Shown here in pieces: positions 53,181 to 61,867 of a stretch of DNA of 64,000 nucleotides; positions within the stretch are counted from its first letter, which is position 1; the number at the start of each line of letters is the position of its first letter. The notes under the pieces were generated by a model, which worked only from the letters and a program-made list of their open reading frames with translations, was not told the origin of the DNA and made no database searches. Origin of the DNA: Ligilactobacillus salivarius DSM 20555 = ATCC 11741 (lineage in GTDB: Bacteria; Bacillota; Bacilli; Lactobacillales; Lactobacillaceae); contig NZ_AYYT01000007.1 of assembly GCF_001435955.1 (NCBI RefSeq), positions 1 through 64,000 on the forward strand, in the 5' to 3' direction. The translations under genes were made by a program, and so were the position numbers.

Positions 53181-53330
53181 AATGATAAATTAACCCCATT
53201 TATTATTAGACTTTTTCATTTTTTCTCATACCTTATAGTTTTCTCCCCTAATTAAATAAAACTATAAGGTGATATAACATATAACTCCTTTTTCTCCATG
53301 GTTTTTTTATTGTTGACCATGGAGTTTTTT
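53181..53330 (+). ncRNA. candidate small RNA with C/U-rich loops downstream of mnmG
   Basis: Three hairpins follow in a row. AATGATAAAT/ATTTATTATT with loop TAACCCC (53181-53207). ACCTTATAGTTTT/AAAACTATAAGGT, perfect 13 bp (53230-53242, 53258-53270), with loop CTCCCCTAATTAAAT. CTCCATGG/CCATGGAG (53294-53301, 53317-53324) with T-run, the terminator. The linker before the last stem is ACTCCTTTTTCTCC. Loops and linker complementary to Shine-Dalgarno sequences are typical of regulatory sRNAs such as csRNAs. A -10-like TATAAA lies at 53167-53172, but the -35 is poor. Confidence 0.45.
53294..53330 (+). terminator. terminator of the candidate sRNA (or of mnmEG)
   Basis: CTCCATGG/CCATGGAG with a 15-nt loop and TTTTTT. 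About 210 nt after the mnmG stop. Confidence 0.8.
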
Positions 53331-53386
53331 ATATATAAGAATTTATTTTTTATTGAAAATGAGCTAGATAAATTTACCTAAAAATA

Positions 53387-53430
53387 ACAAAAAAGTTTTA
53401 TACCAATACGTCGGTATAAAACTTTTTTTA
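53387..53430. terminator. bidirectional terminator before the phosphatase gene
   Basis: AAAAAAGTTTTATACC/GGTATAAAACTTTTTT (16 bp) around an AATACGTC loop. It ends the minus-strand gene at 53438 and can end rightward transcription. Confidence 0.9.
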
Positions 53431-53437
53431 TTTAATA

Positions 53438-54109
53438 TTAGTAAGTTTCGTTATCTAAATGATGGTTGTAATACTCAACCTTAATATCATCTTTTGAAAC
53501 AATTAATTTAGTAACTGAACCATTTCTAGGTCCAAGTTCAGCTGCTCCCAATTCTGGGGCAAAACGATCCACAATACTTCTGATTGTAATACTGTGACTA
53601 ACAAGAAGAATGTTTTCACCATCTTGGCGATGACGACGAAGATGATCAAAACCAGCATTGATTCTAGCCCAGTATTGTTCATCTGTTTCTGCATCTTTAA
53701 ATGGATCAATTTCATTTAAAAAGTCGCGAGTTTTACCTAAGCTATAGTTTGCAATAAGTTCGTTATATGAACGATAGCCACCATGTTGAGCACCTAACAT
53801 TGTCCAAACTTGTGAAGAGTCATTGCCTTCAAAATAACCGAAGCTTTGTTCACGGAAATTGCGAATTTCTTTAGGTGTAATATCATTAGATGCAATGTTT
53901 TCTTCAAGAATATAGCGACATGTTCTCATAGCACGAGTTGTATCTGAATGATATGCGTGATCAAAGTTAATATGAGCTAAATGACGTCCAGCACTATGAG
54001 CATCTTCCATTCCTTTAGGAGTTAGTGGGGAATCGCACCAACCTTGGAGACGGTTATACTTATTTAAAAATGTTTGTCCATGACGAACCATGTAAATTGT
54101 AAATGCCAT
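53438..54109 (-). CDS. histidine phosphatase (phosphoglycerate mutase-like)
   Basis: Histidine-phosphatase superfamily member of 223 residues. The phosphoaccepting motif is YMVRHGQTFLNKYNRLQGWCDSPL (about 6-29) and the second catalytic His is in NILLVSHSITIRSIVD (about 166-181). It lacks the exact lengths and loops of the glycolytic dPGM and is better called a phosphatase/mutase-like protein; the substrate is unknown. ATG 54109 is chosen because AAAGG lies 11 nt upstream; a TTG nine bases earlier is too near the site. Monocistronic. Confidence 0.85.
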   Translation of the reverse strand: MAFTIYMVRHGQTFLNKYNRLQGWCDSPLTPKGMEDAHSAGRHLAHINFDHAYHSDTTRAMRTCRYILEENIASNDITPKEIRNFREQSFGYFEGNDSSQVWTMLGAQHGGYRSYNELIANYSLGKTRDFLNEIDPFKDAETDEQYWARINAGFDHLRRHRQDGENILLVSHSITIRSIVDRFAPELGAAELGPRNGSVTKLIVSKDDIKVEYYNHHLDNETY

Positions 54110-54164
54110 TGAATACAAAACCTTTCTCTAAATTTAATCTATTATAAATTTTAACATACAAAAA

Positions 54165-55028
54165 CTAGTTTAGGTCTAATTTATTGACTGAATATTTTTG
54201 ACCTAGGTAAACAGTTAAAACTGATAATAAGATTAATACGATGATGCAAGTAAGACTAGCTTCAATACCAAAAGCACTACCATTTAACCAAGGATGGTGA
54301 GGCACAGAAGTGGACTTAAATAATAGTTCTGTCCCACTAATTCCAGAAACTGGAGTACCAAAGAATGGACCTTCAGCAAAATTCCAAGCACCATGGAGAG
54401 CACCACATAGCCAAAGATCACCTGTATAAAAACGAAGCAAGGCTGTTAGAATACCGAATGCAAGTAGACCGACGAAACCTTCGAGAGAAACACCAGCATT
54501 TCCTAAGTGACCACTCGCAAAGAAGAGAGCACTGAGAGCAATTGCCCAAAATACACCTAATTTTTCAGTAATTCTTCCTTGAACATAACCACGACAAACA
54601 ATTTCCTCAGTAGTTCCTTGGATGAGAAATCCAATAAGCATTAGTACAAATAAAACAACATTTTTACTCGACCATACAATCTTAGTAGTAAAACCTCCAC
54701 CAAAAACAGCAACGGCAAAAATTATAGCAAAAGTTAGAAAACCTATGAGGTATCCTATACCAAATTTTTGAGCAATTTTATCTTTTTTAAATGGCATAAC
54801 AATATCAAGTGCATCTAAATTATTTTTAGCACGATAATAAATAAGGAGATATATAGGAACGATAATCTCGCCTATTAAAGTGATAGTTAGAAATACAGGA
54901 GTATCAGTGGAGGCACCAGGATTTGATGCGGAACTGAATCCCATGGCAAAGCCTCCTGGAATACTTGCTAAACTCAAAAGTAAGAAAGCAAGTATTAATG
55001 TCTTAATGACAAATAATGTTTTTTTCAT
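54165..55028 (-). CDS. CPBP-family intramembrane glutamic endopeptidase
   Basis: Integral membrane protein of 287 residues and about eight helices. Motif 1 EEIVCRGYVQGRI (EExxxR, about 142-154) and motif 2 SALFFASGHLGN (His) are present, and HGAWNF (about 216-221) gives the third conserved region, so the active site is complete, unlike the frameshifted paralogue at 11726-12392. The family includes bacteriocin-immunity and CAAX-type proteases; the substrate here is not evident. Monocistronic on the minus strand, divergent from the flavodoxin operon. Confidence 0.88.
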   Translation of the reverse strand: MKKTLFVIKTLILAFLLLSLASIPGGFAMGFSSASNPGASTDTPVFLTITLIGEIIVPIYLLIYYRAKNNLDALDIVMPFKKDKIAQKFGIGYLIGFLTFAIIFAVAVFGGGFTTKIVWSSKNVVLFVLMLIGFLIQGTTEEIVCRGYVQGRITEKLGVFWAIALSALFFASGHLGNAGVSLEGFVGLLAFGILTALLRFYTGDLWLCGALHGAWNFAEGPFFGTPVSGISGTELLFKSTSVPHHPWLNGSAFGIEASLTCIIVLILLSVLTVYLGQKYSVNKLDLN

Positions 55029-55109
55029 AAAAGCAACCCTTTCCTTTAAAGTTATTACAAGTATACATTAATTATTAACGATAAACAAAATTCGATTAAT
55101 AAAAAAGAA

Positions 55110-55140
55110 TTGACTTGGAGTTAACTCAAAGGTGTATGTT
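55110..55140 (+). promoter_or_regulatory. MerR-type promoter of the flavodoxin operon
   Basis: TTGACT (55110-55115) and TATGTT (55135-55140) are separated by 19 bp, the overlong spacing used by MerR regulators. The spacer contains the near-perfect dyad CTTGGAGTTAACTCAAAG (55114-55131, centre GTTAAC), similar to AdhR/NmlR-type operators. No MerR gene is adjacent. Confidence 0.75.
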
Positions 55141-55163
55141 AATGATGAAGGGAAGGATGGCAT

Positions 55164-55634
55164 ATGACTAAAAGTTTAGTGATATATTTTTCAATGACAA
55201 ATAATACTAAAAAAGTAGCAGAGATGATAGCCCAAGAACTAGGTGCTGATACATATCGCATTCAAGCTAAGCAACCATATACTTCTGAAGATTTGAATTG
55301 GCATAACAATAATAGTCGTGCTAATCGCGAGCAAGAAGATAATAATAGTCGTCCAGAGTTTGCAGGACAACTTCCAGATCTTACAAAATACGATAGAATC
55401 CTTATTGGACATCCTACATGGTGGGGAATTCCTCCACGTATAATTAATACTGTAATTGAAAAGCTTGATTTGGGTGAAAAAGAAGTCGCAACCTTTTCTA
55501 CATCAGGTGGGTCGACTTATGACCAAGCACAAAAAGTAATGAATGAGTTAATCGGATCCGATGTTAAGCCTGGCTGTGTTTTGAGTTCTAAAAAAGATGT
55601 TGAAAATTGGTTACGAGATATTGATTTTAAGTAA
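55164..55634 (+). CDS. flavodoxin-family protein
   Basis: FMN-binding flavodoxin-like protein of 156 residues. The phosphate loop is SLVIYFSMTNNTKKVAEMIA (about 4-23, S/T-x-T-N-T-K), the ring-contacting loops are GHPTWWGIPP (about 84-93) and FSTSGGSTYDQA (about 112-123). Such flavodoxins are often encoded with aldehyde- or quinone-detoxifying genes. GGAAGGA ribosome site. First gene of an operon with a cupin and a CMD protein behind a MerR-type promoter. Confidence 0.9.
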   Translation: MTKSLVIYFSMTNNTKKVAEMIAQELGADTYRIQAKQPYTSEDLNWHNNNSRANREQEDNNSRPEFAGQLPDLTKYDRILIGHPTWWGIPPRIINTVIEKLDLGEKEVATFSTSGGSTYDQAQKVMNELIGSDVKPGCVLSSKKDVENWLRDIDFK

Positions 55635-55648
55635 GATGGGGTAAAAAA

Positions 55649-56059
55649 ATGGCAAATTTTGAAAAAGAAGTAAAGAATAATATATTTGGCTTTGGTGGTA
55701 AGAATGTTGATTATGCGAAGTATTTTATAGGTGAAAGCTATTTAAAATCCCTAGTTGGAGAAGATGACATTGATGTGCATGTTGGGAATGTCAGCTTTGA
55801 ACCAGGATGTCGTAATAACTGGCATATTCATCATAATGGTTATCAAATTTTGTTGGTAACTGATGGAAAAGGTTGGTATCAAGAGGAGGGAAAAACAGCT
55901 CAATTGTTGAAAGCTGGCGATGTAGTTGTAATTCGTGGAGGTGTGAAGCATTGGCACGGTGCAACTAAAGATAGTTGGGTTAATCACGTTGCAATTACTA
56001 AAGGTAACAGTGAATGGCTTGAACCTGTTAGCGATGAAGAATATGACAAATTAGGATAG
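55649..56059 (+). CDS. cupin-domain protein
   Basis: Single conserved-barrel cupin of 136 residues. Motif 1 is GCRNNWHIHHNGYQILLVTDG (His-x-His... Gln/Glu, about 53-73) and motif 2 GDVVVIRGGVKHWHGA (about 91-106), supplying the three His of a metal site. Similar proteins are paired with carboxymuconolactone decarboxylase-like proteins, as here. The function is probably detoxification or isomerisation of a small oxidised compound; the substrate is unknown. Lies 14 nt after the flavodoxin gene. Confidence 0.87.
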   Translation: MANFEKEVKNNIFGFGGKNVDYAKYFIGESYLKSLVGEDDIDVHVGNVSFEPGCRNNWHIHHNGYQILLVTDGKGWYQEEGKTAQLLKAGDVVVIRGGVKHWHGATKDSWVNHVAITKGNSEWLEPVSDEEYDKLG

Positions 56060-56070
56060 GAGGAAATAAA

Positions 56071-56388
56071 ATGGTTGAAAAACAAACTGCTGGACGTGAT
56101 AATTTAGGAGATTTTGCACCTAAATTTGCGGAATTAAATGATGATGTATTGTTTGGACAAGTGTGGTCACGTGAAGATAAGTTGAGTCCAAGGGATAGAA
56201 GTTTCTTAACAGTAACAGCTCTAATTTCTCAAGGTGCTTTTGAACAATTAAAATATCATATGACTAAAGCAAAAGAAAATGGCATCACAAAGGAAGAAAT
56301 TTCTGAAATGATTACTCAGTTAGCATTTTATGTAGGTTGGCCTAAAGTTTGGTCAGCATTTGGAATTGCTAAGGAAATTTGGAAATAA
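56071..56388 (+). CDS. carboxymuconolactone decarboxylase (CMD)-family protein
   Basis: Helical protein of 105 residues with the CMD pattern: LSPRDRSFLTVTALISQGAFEQL, KYHMTKAKENGITKEEISEMITQLAFYVGWPKVWSA. The CxxC pair of AhpD-type peroxidase partners is absent, so it belongs to the non-redox CMD group. Last gene of the flavodoxin-cupin-CMD operon, with AGGAGG 8 nt before the ATG. Confidence 0.87.
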   Translation: MVEKQTAGRDNLGDFAPKFAELNDDVLFGQVWSREDKLSPRDRSFLTVTALISQGAFEQLKYHMTKAKENGITKEEISEMITQLAFYVGWPKVWSAFGIAKEIWK

Positions 56389-56407
56389 AAGACTAAATGA
56401 TTTTGGA

Positions 56408-56446
56408 AAATATCACTATATCAAAAATATATAGTGGTATTTTTTT
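56408..56446 (+). terminator. terminator of the flavodoxin operon
   Basis: AATATCACTATAT/ATATAGTGGTATT stem with A-rich loop, followed by TTTTTT. Confidence 0.87.
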
Positions 56447-56465
56447 ATTAATTTCAAATTTAGTG

Positions 56466-56494
56466 TTGACATTATATTCCATATCACATATTAT
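56466..56494 (+). promoter_or_regulatory. promoter of the methionine T-box operon
   Basis: TTGACA (56466-56471), 17-nt spacer, TATTAT (56489-56494). Confidence 0.85.
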
Positions 56495-56519
56495 TATGAC
56501 ATAATAATTAGAAATAGCT

Positions 56520-56800
56520 AAGAAAAGATGAGTAATTAATGTGAGTATCACTAAAGAGAGTCGTGAATGGTGAGATGCGATGTGTTGAAAGCTTAATGAA
56601 GATGGTCTTGGAGCTAGATTATCTGTGAGCCATGGCAAGCAGATAACAGGGGTCGCCTGTTATAGCGAACGAGTATAGCTTGTACAGTGTACTTAGTGAG
56701 GATATTACTGTGAGGTAGTATCGAATAATGGGTGGTAACACGTGAATTAGATGATAACACGTCCCTAGAATGACAAAAGTTGTTCTAGGGGCGTTTTTTT
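56520..56800 (+). promoter_or_regulatory. T-box leader (probable tRNA-Met)
   Basis: A ~280-nt leader ends with the T-box sequence AATGGGTGGTAACACG (56727-56742), which should pair with uncharged tRNA acceptor ends, followed by the terminator ACGTCCCTAGAA/TTCTAGGGGCGT plus TTTTTTT (56759-56800). A Stem I-like region (about 56540-56650, with AGAGAG, GAAAGCTTAATGAAGATGG and GGAGC) precedes. The specifier is probably AUG (56596-56598; a second AUG at 56602), matching the methionine genes downstream. Exact specifier loop is inferred. Confidence 0.88.
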
Positions 56801-56830
56801 ATGCCAAAAAAGAAGATAGGAGAGATTTTT

Positions 56831-57955
56831 ATGACAAAAGATGTATTACATTACGATACTGTAGGAAGTTTTTTAAGACCAGAAAAATTAAAGCAAGCTC
56901 GACAAGAATTTTTAGAAAATAAAATTTCAAGAGAAAAATTAAAACTTGTTGAGAACGAGGCAATTGCTGATTTAGTTGAGAAGGAAAAGCAACTTGGATT
57001 AAAAGTAGTAACTGATGGTGAGTTTAGAAGAAGTTATTGGCATCTAGATACTTTTTGGGGATTTGGTGGAATTGAACATACTATTCCAGAACATGGATAC
57101 TTTTTCCATGGTGAAGAAACAAGAGCAGATTCAGCAACAGTTTCAGGAAAAATTCATTATGTAGAAAATCATCCTGATGTACAAGCATTTTCATATCTAA
57201 AAGAATTAATTAAGGATGATGATGACGTAACTGCACGTCAAAGTATCCCAGCTCCAGCGCAATTATACGTAGAACTTTTCAGAGATGAGCATAATAAGAA
57301 AATTACAAATGAGTTTTACCCAGATCACAAAGAATTAGTGGCAGACATCTCTAAAGCTTATCGTGAGTTAATTCTTGATTTGTATAACCATGGTTGTCGT
57401 GATATTAAACTCGATGATTGTACTTGGGGAGTTATCGTTGATGACGATTTTTGGAATGTTTTCTCAGAAGACGGAAAGTATACAAGAGATGGTTTACAAG
57501 ATTTATATCTTGAATTAAATAATGGTGCTTTAGTAGATCTGCCAGAAGATTTAAGAATAACGACACACATTTGTCGTGGAAACTATCATTCGACTTGGGC
57601 ATCTAAGGGAGGTTATGAACCAGTTGCAGCACATGTTTTTGCTAAAGAAAATGTTGACGCATTTTATTTAGAGTTTGATGATGAACGATCTGGAGGCTTC
57701 GAGCCATTGAGATTTGTTCCAAAAGGTAAAGAGGTGGTCTTAGGAATTATTACAAGTAAGAAACCAGAATTAGAAGATAAAGAAGAATTGAAGCAAAGAA
57801 TCAAAGAAGCTGCTAAGTATGTTGATTTAGAAAATCTAGCTTTAAGTACACAATGTGGATTTGCTTCAACAGAAGAAGGAAACAAGCTAACAGAAGAAGA
57901 TCAAGAAGCGAAAATCAAGTTAGTAATAGAAACGGCTAAAGAAGTTTGGAAATAA
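56831..57955 (+). CDS. cobalamin-independent methionine synthase family protein (YxjG/YxjH type)
   Basis: Single-domain MetE C-terminal-like methyltransferase of 374 residues. It starts LHYDTVGSFLRPEKLKQAR, then LGLKVVTDGEFRRSYWH, LYNHGCRDIKLDDCTWG, ITTHICRGNYHSTWASKGGYE (zinc His and Cys) and LSTQCGFAS (zinc Cys). It would transfer a methyl group to homocysteine; the methyl donor of this short family is not settled. ATG 56831 is chosen because AGGAGAG lies upstream; the frame is open to the terminator tail at 56801. T-box control fits methionine supply. Confidence 0.87.
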   Translation: MTKDVLHYDTVGSFLRPEKLKQARQEFLENKISREKLKLVENEAIADLVEKEKQLGLKVVTDGEFRRSYWHLDTFWGFGGIEHTIPEHGYFFHGEETRADSATVSGKIHYVENHPDVQAFSYLKELIKDDDDVTARQSIPAPAQLYVELFRDEHNKKITNEFYPDHKELVADISKAYRELILDLYNHGCRDIKLDDCTWGVIVDDDFWNVFSEDGKYTRDGLQDLYLELNNGALVDLPEDLRITTHICRGNYHSTWASKGGYEPVAAHVFAKENVDAFYLEFDDERSGGFEPLRFVPKGKEVVLGIITSKKPELEDKEELKQRIKEAAKYVDLENLALSTQCGFASTEEGNKLTEEDQEAKIKLVIETAKEVWK

Positions 57956-58006
57956 TCTAGAAATTTAAAGATTGCTAAGTATTTTACATATAAGGAGACT
58001 GATATT

Positions 58007-58849
58007 ATGAGAAGAAAAGGTTTATTAGGATTTATTGCAGTAATTATTGTGATTGCAGTTGCAGCATTTTTCACTTTTGGTCATAAAAAGACTGAAGCTA
58101 AGAAAACAGTGACAGTAGGTGTAGTTGGACAAACTAATCAAGATGAAAAAATTTGGAATCAAGTAAAGAAAACAGCTAAAGAAAAGTATGGAGTAACAGT
58201 TAAAATTAAAAACTTTACAGATTATAATCAGCCAAATAAAGCTCTACAAAATGGCGAAATAGATTTGAATAGTTTTCAACACAAAGCTTTCCTAAATGCG
58301 TGGAATAAAGCCAATAAAGGTACCTTAGTTCCAATTGGAAATACAGTTATTGCACCAATCAGATTATATTCCTACAAATACAAAAATATTAATGAGTTAC
58401 CAAAGAATGCAACAATTGCTGTTCCTAACGATGCATCAAATGAAAGTAGAGCATTGTACGTATTAAAGAATGCGGGATTAATTAGTTTCAAGAAAGGAAC
58501 TGGAAAATTAGCAACAATTGCCGATATTGATAAGAATCCAAAAGATTTAAAGATCAAAGAATTGGGAGCTGAACAAACAGCTCGTTCTCTAAATGACGTA
58601 GATGCCGCTGTAGTAAATAATACTTACGCTATTCCAGCAAAATTAGGTGATAAACAAACAATTTATACTGAACCATTAAATAAAGATTCAGAACAATGGA
58701 TTAATGTCATCGTAGCTAATAAGAAAGACAAGGATAACGAAGCATATAAAGCAGTGGTTAAATCTTATCAAACAGATGCTGTAAAGAAATTAATCCACAA
58801 AGCTTATGGTAACAGTGAAGTTACAGCTTGGAATTTAAAACTAAAATAG
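58007..58849 (+). CDS. metQ: MetQ-type methionine-binding protein
   Basis: NlpA/MetQ-family binding protein of 280 residues. After a signal-anchor helix (about 5-25) without lipobox Cys, it reads KTVTVGVVGQTNQDEKIW, NKALQNGEIDLNSFQHKAFL (about 84-103), IAVPNDASNESRALYVL and GAEQTARSLNDVDAAVVNNTYA, the usual ligand-site motifs. 51 nt after the synthase gene; AAGGAG ribosome site. Followed by metN and metI. Confidence 0.92.
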   Translation: MRRKGLLGFIAVIIVIAVAAFFTFGHKKTEAKKTVTVGVVGQTNQDEKIWNQVKKTAKEKYGVTVKIKNFTDYNQPNKALQNGEIDLNSFQHKAFLNAWNKANKGTLVPIGNTVIAPIRLYSYKYKNINELPKNATIAVPNDASNESRALYVLKNAGLISFKKGTGKLATIADIDKNPKDLKIKELGAEQTARSLNDVDAAVVNNTYAIPAKLGDKQTIYTEPLNKDSEQWINVIVANKKDKDNEAYKAVVKSYQTDAVKKLIHKAYGNSEVTAWNLKLK

Positions 58850-58870
58850 AAGTAAAGGGGACTATGATGT

Positions 58871-59932
58871 ATGGCGGATATTATTACATTAGAAAATATA
58901 GATGTCACATTTAAACAAGGGAAGCAAGTCGTTAATGCTGTTAAGAATGTCAATTTAAATGTTGAAAAGGGAGATGTTTTTGGAGTAGTAGGTTATTCAG
59001 GTGCTGGTAAATCCACATTAGTACGTACAATTAATCTACTTCAAAAGCCAACTTCAGGAACTGTAAAAGTGAATGGAACATTGTTATTTGCGGATAATAA
59101 GCAACAAATTAGTAACAAAGAACTTCAAAAGCAAAGACGAAGCATAGGAATGATATTTCAACATTTTAATCTTCTAAATGAAACAACAGTAGTAGATAAC
59201 GTAGCTTTTGCCTTACGTCATAGTTTTTTATCCGATAAAGAAATTGAAGAAAAAGCTTTAAACTTATTGAAACTAGTAGGATTAGAAGATAAAGCAAAAT
59301 TTTATCCGATTCAATTATCTGGTGGGGAACAGCAAAGAGTAGCAATTGCAAGAGCTTTGGCAAATGATCCTGAAATATTGATTTCTGATGAATCAACTTC
59401 TGCGTTAGATCCACGAACGACAAATCAGATTTTAGATCTTTTAAAAGAACTCAATGCAAAATTAGGTTTGACCATAGTTTTGATTACCCACGAAATGGAT
59501 GCTGTAAAAAGAATAGCTAATAAAATAGCCATTATGGAACATGGAGTGATAATTGAAAAAGGGAAATTGCGCGATGTATATCTTCGTCCTAAAGAAGAAT
59601 TGAGTCGACAATTTGTGGGAGGATCACTCGCAGCTATCGAAACCTTGAAAGCATTCAATTTAGGTAACCTATCACCTGATCAAAAATTATTTCAACTTGT
59701 CTTTTCTGCAGCAAATGTTACAAAGTCAATAATTCTTGAATTATATAAAGAGTTAGGATTAGACGTGTCAATGTTGTATGGAAATATTGAAGTTTTAGAG
59801 AGTGAACCTGTAGGAACTATGTTTATTTTAGCTAAGGGAGAACCGGATAAACTCGATAAAGTTGCAGATTATTTGAAAAAAGAAAATGTTGAAGTAACAA
59901 GAATTGATGAACGGGGGATTTGGAATGACTAG
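58871..59932 (+). CDS. metN: methionine ABC transporter ATP-binding protein MetN
   Basis: ATPase of 353 residues. Walker [16 protein letters not shown] (about 39-53), Q-loop [12 protein letters not shown], signature [16 protein letters not shown], Walker [15 protein letters not shown]. The C-terminal ~75 residues form a NIL/ACT-like domain (about 265-353), which in MetN binds methionine and inhibits transport. The stop overlaps the metI start. Confidence 0.95.
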   Translation: MADIITLENIDVTFKQGKQVVNAVKNVNLNVEKGDVFGVVGYSGAGKSTLVRTINLLQKPTSGTVKVNGTLLFADNKQQISNKELQKQRRSIGMIFQHFNLLNETTVVDNVAFALRHSFLSDKEIEEKALNLLKLVGLEDKAKFYPIQLSGGEQQRVAIARALANDPEILISDESTSALDPRTTNQILDLLKELNAKLGLTIVLITHEMDAVKRIANKIAIMEHGVIIEKGKLRDVYLRPKEELSRQFVGGSLAAIETLKAFNLGNLSPDQKLFQLVFSAANVTKSIILELYKELGLDVSMLYGNIEVLESEPVGTMFILAKGEPDKLDKVADYLKKENVEVTRIDERGIWND

Positions 59933-60626
59933 TATTATTGAAAAATATTTACCCAATGTAGCAAATTTGGGCTGGACTGGTGATAGTGGTTGGTGGACTT
60001 CAATTATTCAAACACTTTATATGACTTTATGGCCTGCAATTTTTGGTGGGATTTTAGGATTGATTTTTGGAATTATCTTAGTAGTAACTAAGCCCAAAGG
60101 AATTTTAGAAAGCAAGCTCTGGTTTAGTATCTGTGATAAATTAGTTTCACTATTTCGAGCTGTTCCATTCATTATTTTACTAGCTGTTATTGCCCCAGTG
60201 ACTAAACTAATTGTTGGTACACAAATTGGAACAACGGCAGCAATTGTTCCTTTATCACTGGGAGTTTTTCCATTCTATGCTCGACAAGTTCAAGTAGCAT
60301 TAGAAAGTGTAAATAACGGTAAAGTTGAAGCAGCACAGGCCTTAGGAGCAACTAATACAGACATTATCCTAGATGTATACCTGCGAGAAGCGCGATCAGA
60401 ACTCGTTAGAATTTCAACAGTAACTCTTATCAGTTTAGTTGGTTTAACAGCGATGGCTGGTGCGATTGGTGCTGGAGGTTTAGGTAATACAGCTATTTCT
60501 TATGGATATAATCGTTTCAATAACGACATAACTATTGTAGCGACATTATTAGTTCTATTGATAGTTATAGTAATCCAATTAGTAGGAGATTTTTTAGCAA
60601 ACATATTAAATCATCAAAAGAGATAG
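59925..60626 (+). CDS. metI: methionine ABC transporter permease MetI
   Basis: Permease of 233 residues, five helices. EAA loop [25 protein letters not shown] (about 140-164) and [25 protein letters not shown] are MetI hallmarks. ATG 59925 overlaps the metN end by 8 nt; GGGGGA lies 8 nt upstream. The frame is open seven codons earlier, without a better site. Confidence 0.94.
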   Translation: MTSIIEKYLPNVANLGWTGDSGWWTSIIQTLYMTLWPAIFGGILGLIFGIILVVTKPKGILESKLWFSICDKLVSLFRAVPFIILLAVIAPVTKLIVGTQIGTTAAIVPLSLGVFPFYARQVQVALESVNNGKVEAAQALGATNTDIILDVYLREARSELVRISTVTLISLVGLTAMAGAIGAGGLGNTAISYGYNRFNNDITIVATLLVLLIVIVIQLVGDFLANILNHQKR

Positions 60627-60667
60627 TTTTCAAAATTAGATAAAATCTAAGAATCGAGGCTAAAATT

Positions 60668-61816
60668 ATGGAAGAAAAAGAAAAGATTAAAATTTTGCAG
60701 GATTTAATCCAAATTAATTCAGTTAATGGAAATGAATTAGAAGTAGCAGAATATTTACACAAGCTTTTTGCAAAATCAAATTTAGAATCAAAGGTTGATG
60801 AATTTGGTGATAGAAGAGCTAATTTAGTACTAGATGTTGGACAAGGCGAAAAAGTACTAGGACTTACAGGACATATGGATACTGTTGCATTAGGAAATGA
60901 AGATAAATGGAGCTATCCCCCATTAGAAGCTAAAATTGATGGTGACAGATTATATGGACGTGGAGCGGCTGATATGAAGAGTGGCTTGGCAGCTTTAGCA
61001 ATAGCAATTATTGAATTATCAGATTTTGGAAAAATACCAGGACATATTAGATTTATTGCAACTGCTGGCGAAGAGTATGGTACACCAGGAGCTAACAGGC
61101 TAAGAGATTTAGGAGTAGCTAAAGATTTAGATGCATTAGTTGTAGGTGAAGCAACTAATGGAGATATAATATATGCACACTCTGGAAGTTTTAATTATCG
61201 CATCGTAAGTCATGGGAAATCCGTTCATTCATCAACACCAGAATTGGGAAATAATGCATTAGATGCTTTAGTTGATTTTGCTGCTATAGAACGTACACTT
61301 TTTGATGATGTTCCTCGCGACCCATATTTAGGTGAACTAAAACATAGTGTAACTATTTTAAATGTGGGTGAACAAGTTAACACAATTCCTGATGAAGGGG
61401 AACTTTATGGAAATATTCGTCCAACTAGTGCTTTTAATAATAAACAAATAGTTGAACGTTTAAAATCAGCGGTAGATGAAGTGAATGATAAAAATGGGGC
61501 TAAACTCACTTTTGAATTAATTCATGACTGGTATCCTGTTGTTTCAAATCCAGAAGATGATTTTGTACAGACAGCATTAACTGTTAGTCAAGAAGTATTC
61601 TCTAATTATGTTGAAGGCAAGCAACCAGAATTGATAACAATGAATGGGGCTACTGATGCATCTGTTTTTGTAAAAGATAACACTAATTTACCTGTTATAA
61701 TTTTAGGACCTGGTGAAAGTAATGTAAGCCATCAGATCGATGAATATACAACGATTTCTAGTTATTTAGCATTGGTAGAAATTTACAAACAAATAATATT
61801 GAGATATTTTGAATAA
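60668..61816 (+). CDS. M20 family ArgE/DapE-type deacylase
   Basis: Zinc-dependent amidohydrolase of 382 residues. Metal and catalytic motifs: LTGHMDTVALG (about 69-79), YGRGAADMKSGLAALA (about 100-115) and ATAGEEYGTPGANRL (about 133-147, catalytic Glu). A dimerisation domain occupies about 180-290. Annotated relatives act on N-acetyl-ornithine, N-succinyl-diaminopimelate or N-acyl amino acids. Its place at the end of the methionine T-box operon suggests release of methionine or a precursor from an N-acylated form; that is inference. 41 nt after metI. Confidence 0.85.
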   Translation: MEEKEKIKILQDLIQINSVNGNELEVAEYLHKLFAKSNLESKVDEFGDRRANLVLDVGQGEKVLGLTGHMDTVALGNEDKWSYPPLEAKIDGDRLYGRGAADMKSGLAALAIAIIELSDFGKIPGHIRFIATAGEEYGTPGANRLRDLGVAKDLDALVVGEATNGDIIYAHSGSFNYRIVSHGKSVHSSTPELGNNALDALVDFAAIERTLFDDVPRDPYLGELKHSVTILNVGEQVNTIPDEGELYGNIRPTSAFNNKQIVERLKSAVDEVNDKNGAKLTFELIHDWYPVVSNPEDDFVQTALTVSQEVFSNYVEGKQPELITMNGATDASVFVKDNTNLPVIILGPGESNVSHQIDEYTTISSYLALVEIYKQIILRYFE

Positions 61817-61819
61817 AAT

Positions 61820-61861
61820 AAGGGTTGGAAAAGATAATTGTCGCCTTTTCCAACCCTTAAT
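61820..61861. terminator. terminator between the M20 and nitroreductase genes
   Basis: AAGGGTTGGAAAAG/CTTTTCCAACCCTT, perfect 14 bp. The tail is TTATTTTATT on the minus strand and AATTATT on the plus strand, so it works better leftward. Confidence 0.75.
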
Positions 61862-61867
61862 TATTAT

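Noticed and set aside
56801-56830. ATG at 56801 as the start of the methionine synthase gene
   Set aside because: It lies directly in the T-run of the T-box terminator; AGGAGAG and the conserved N-terminus point to ATG 56831.
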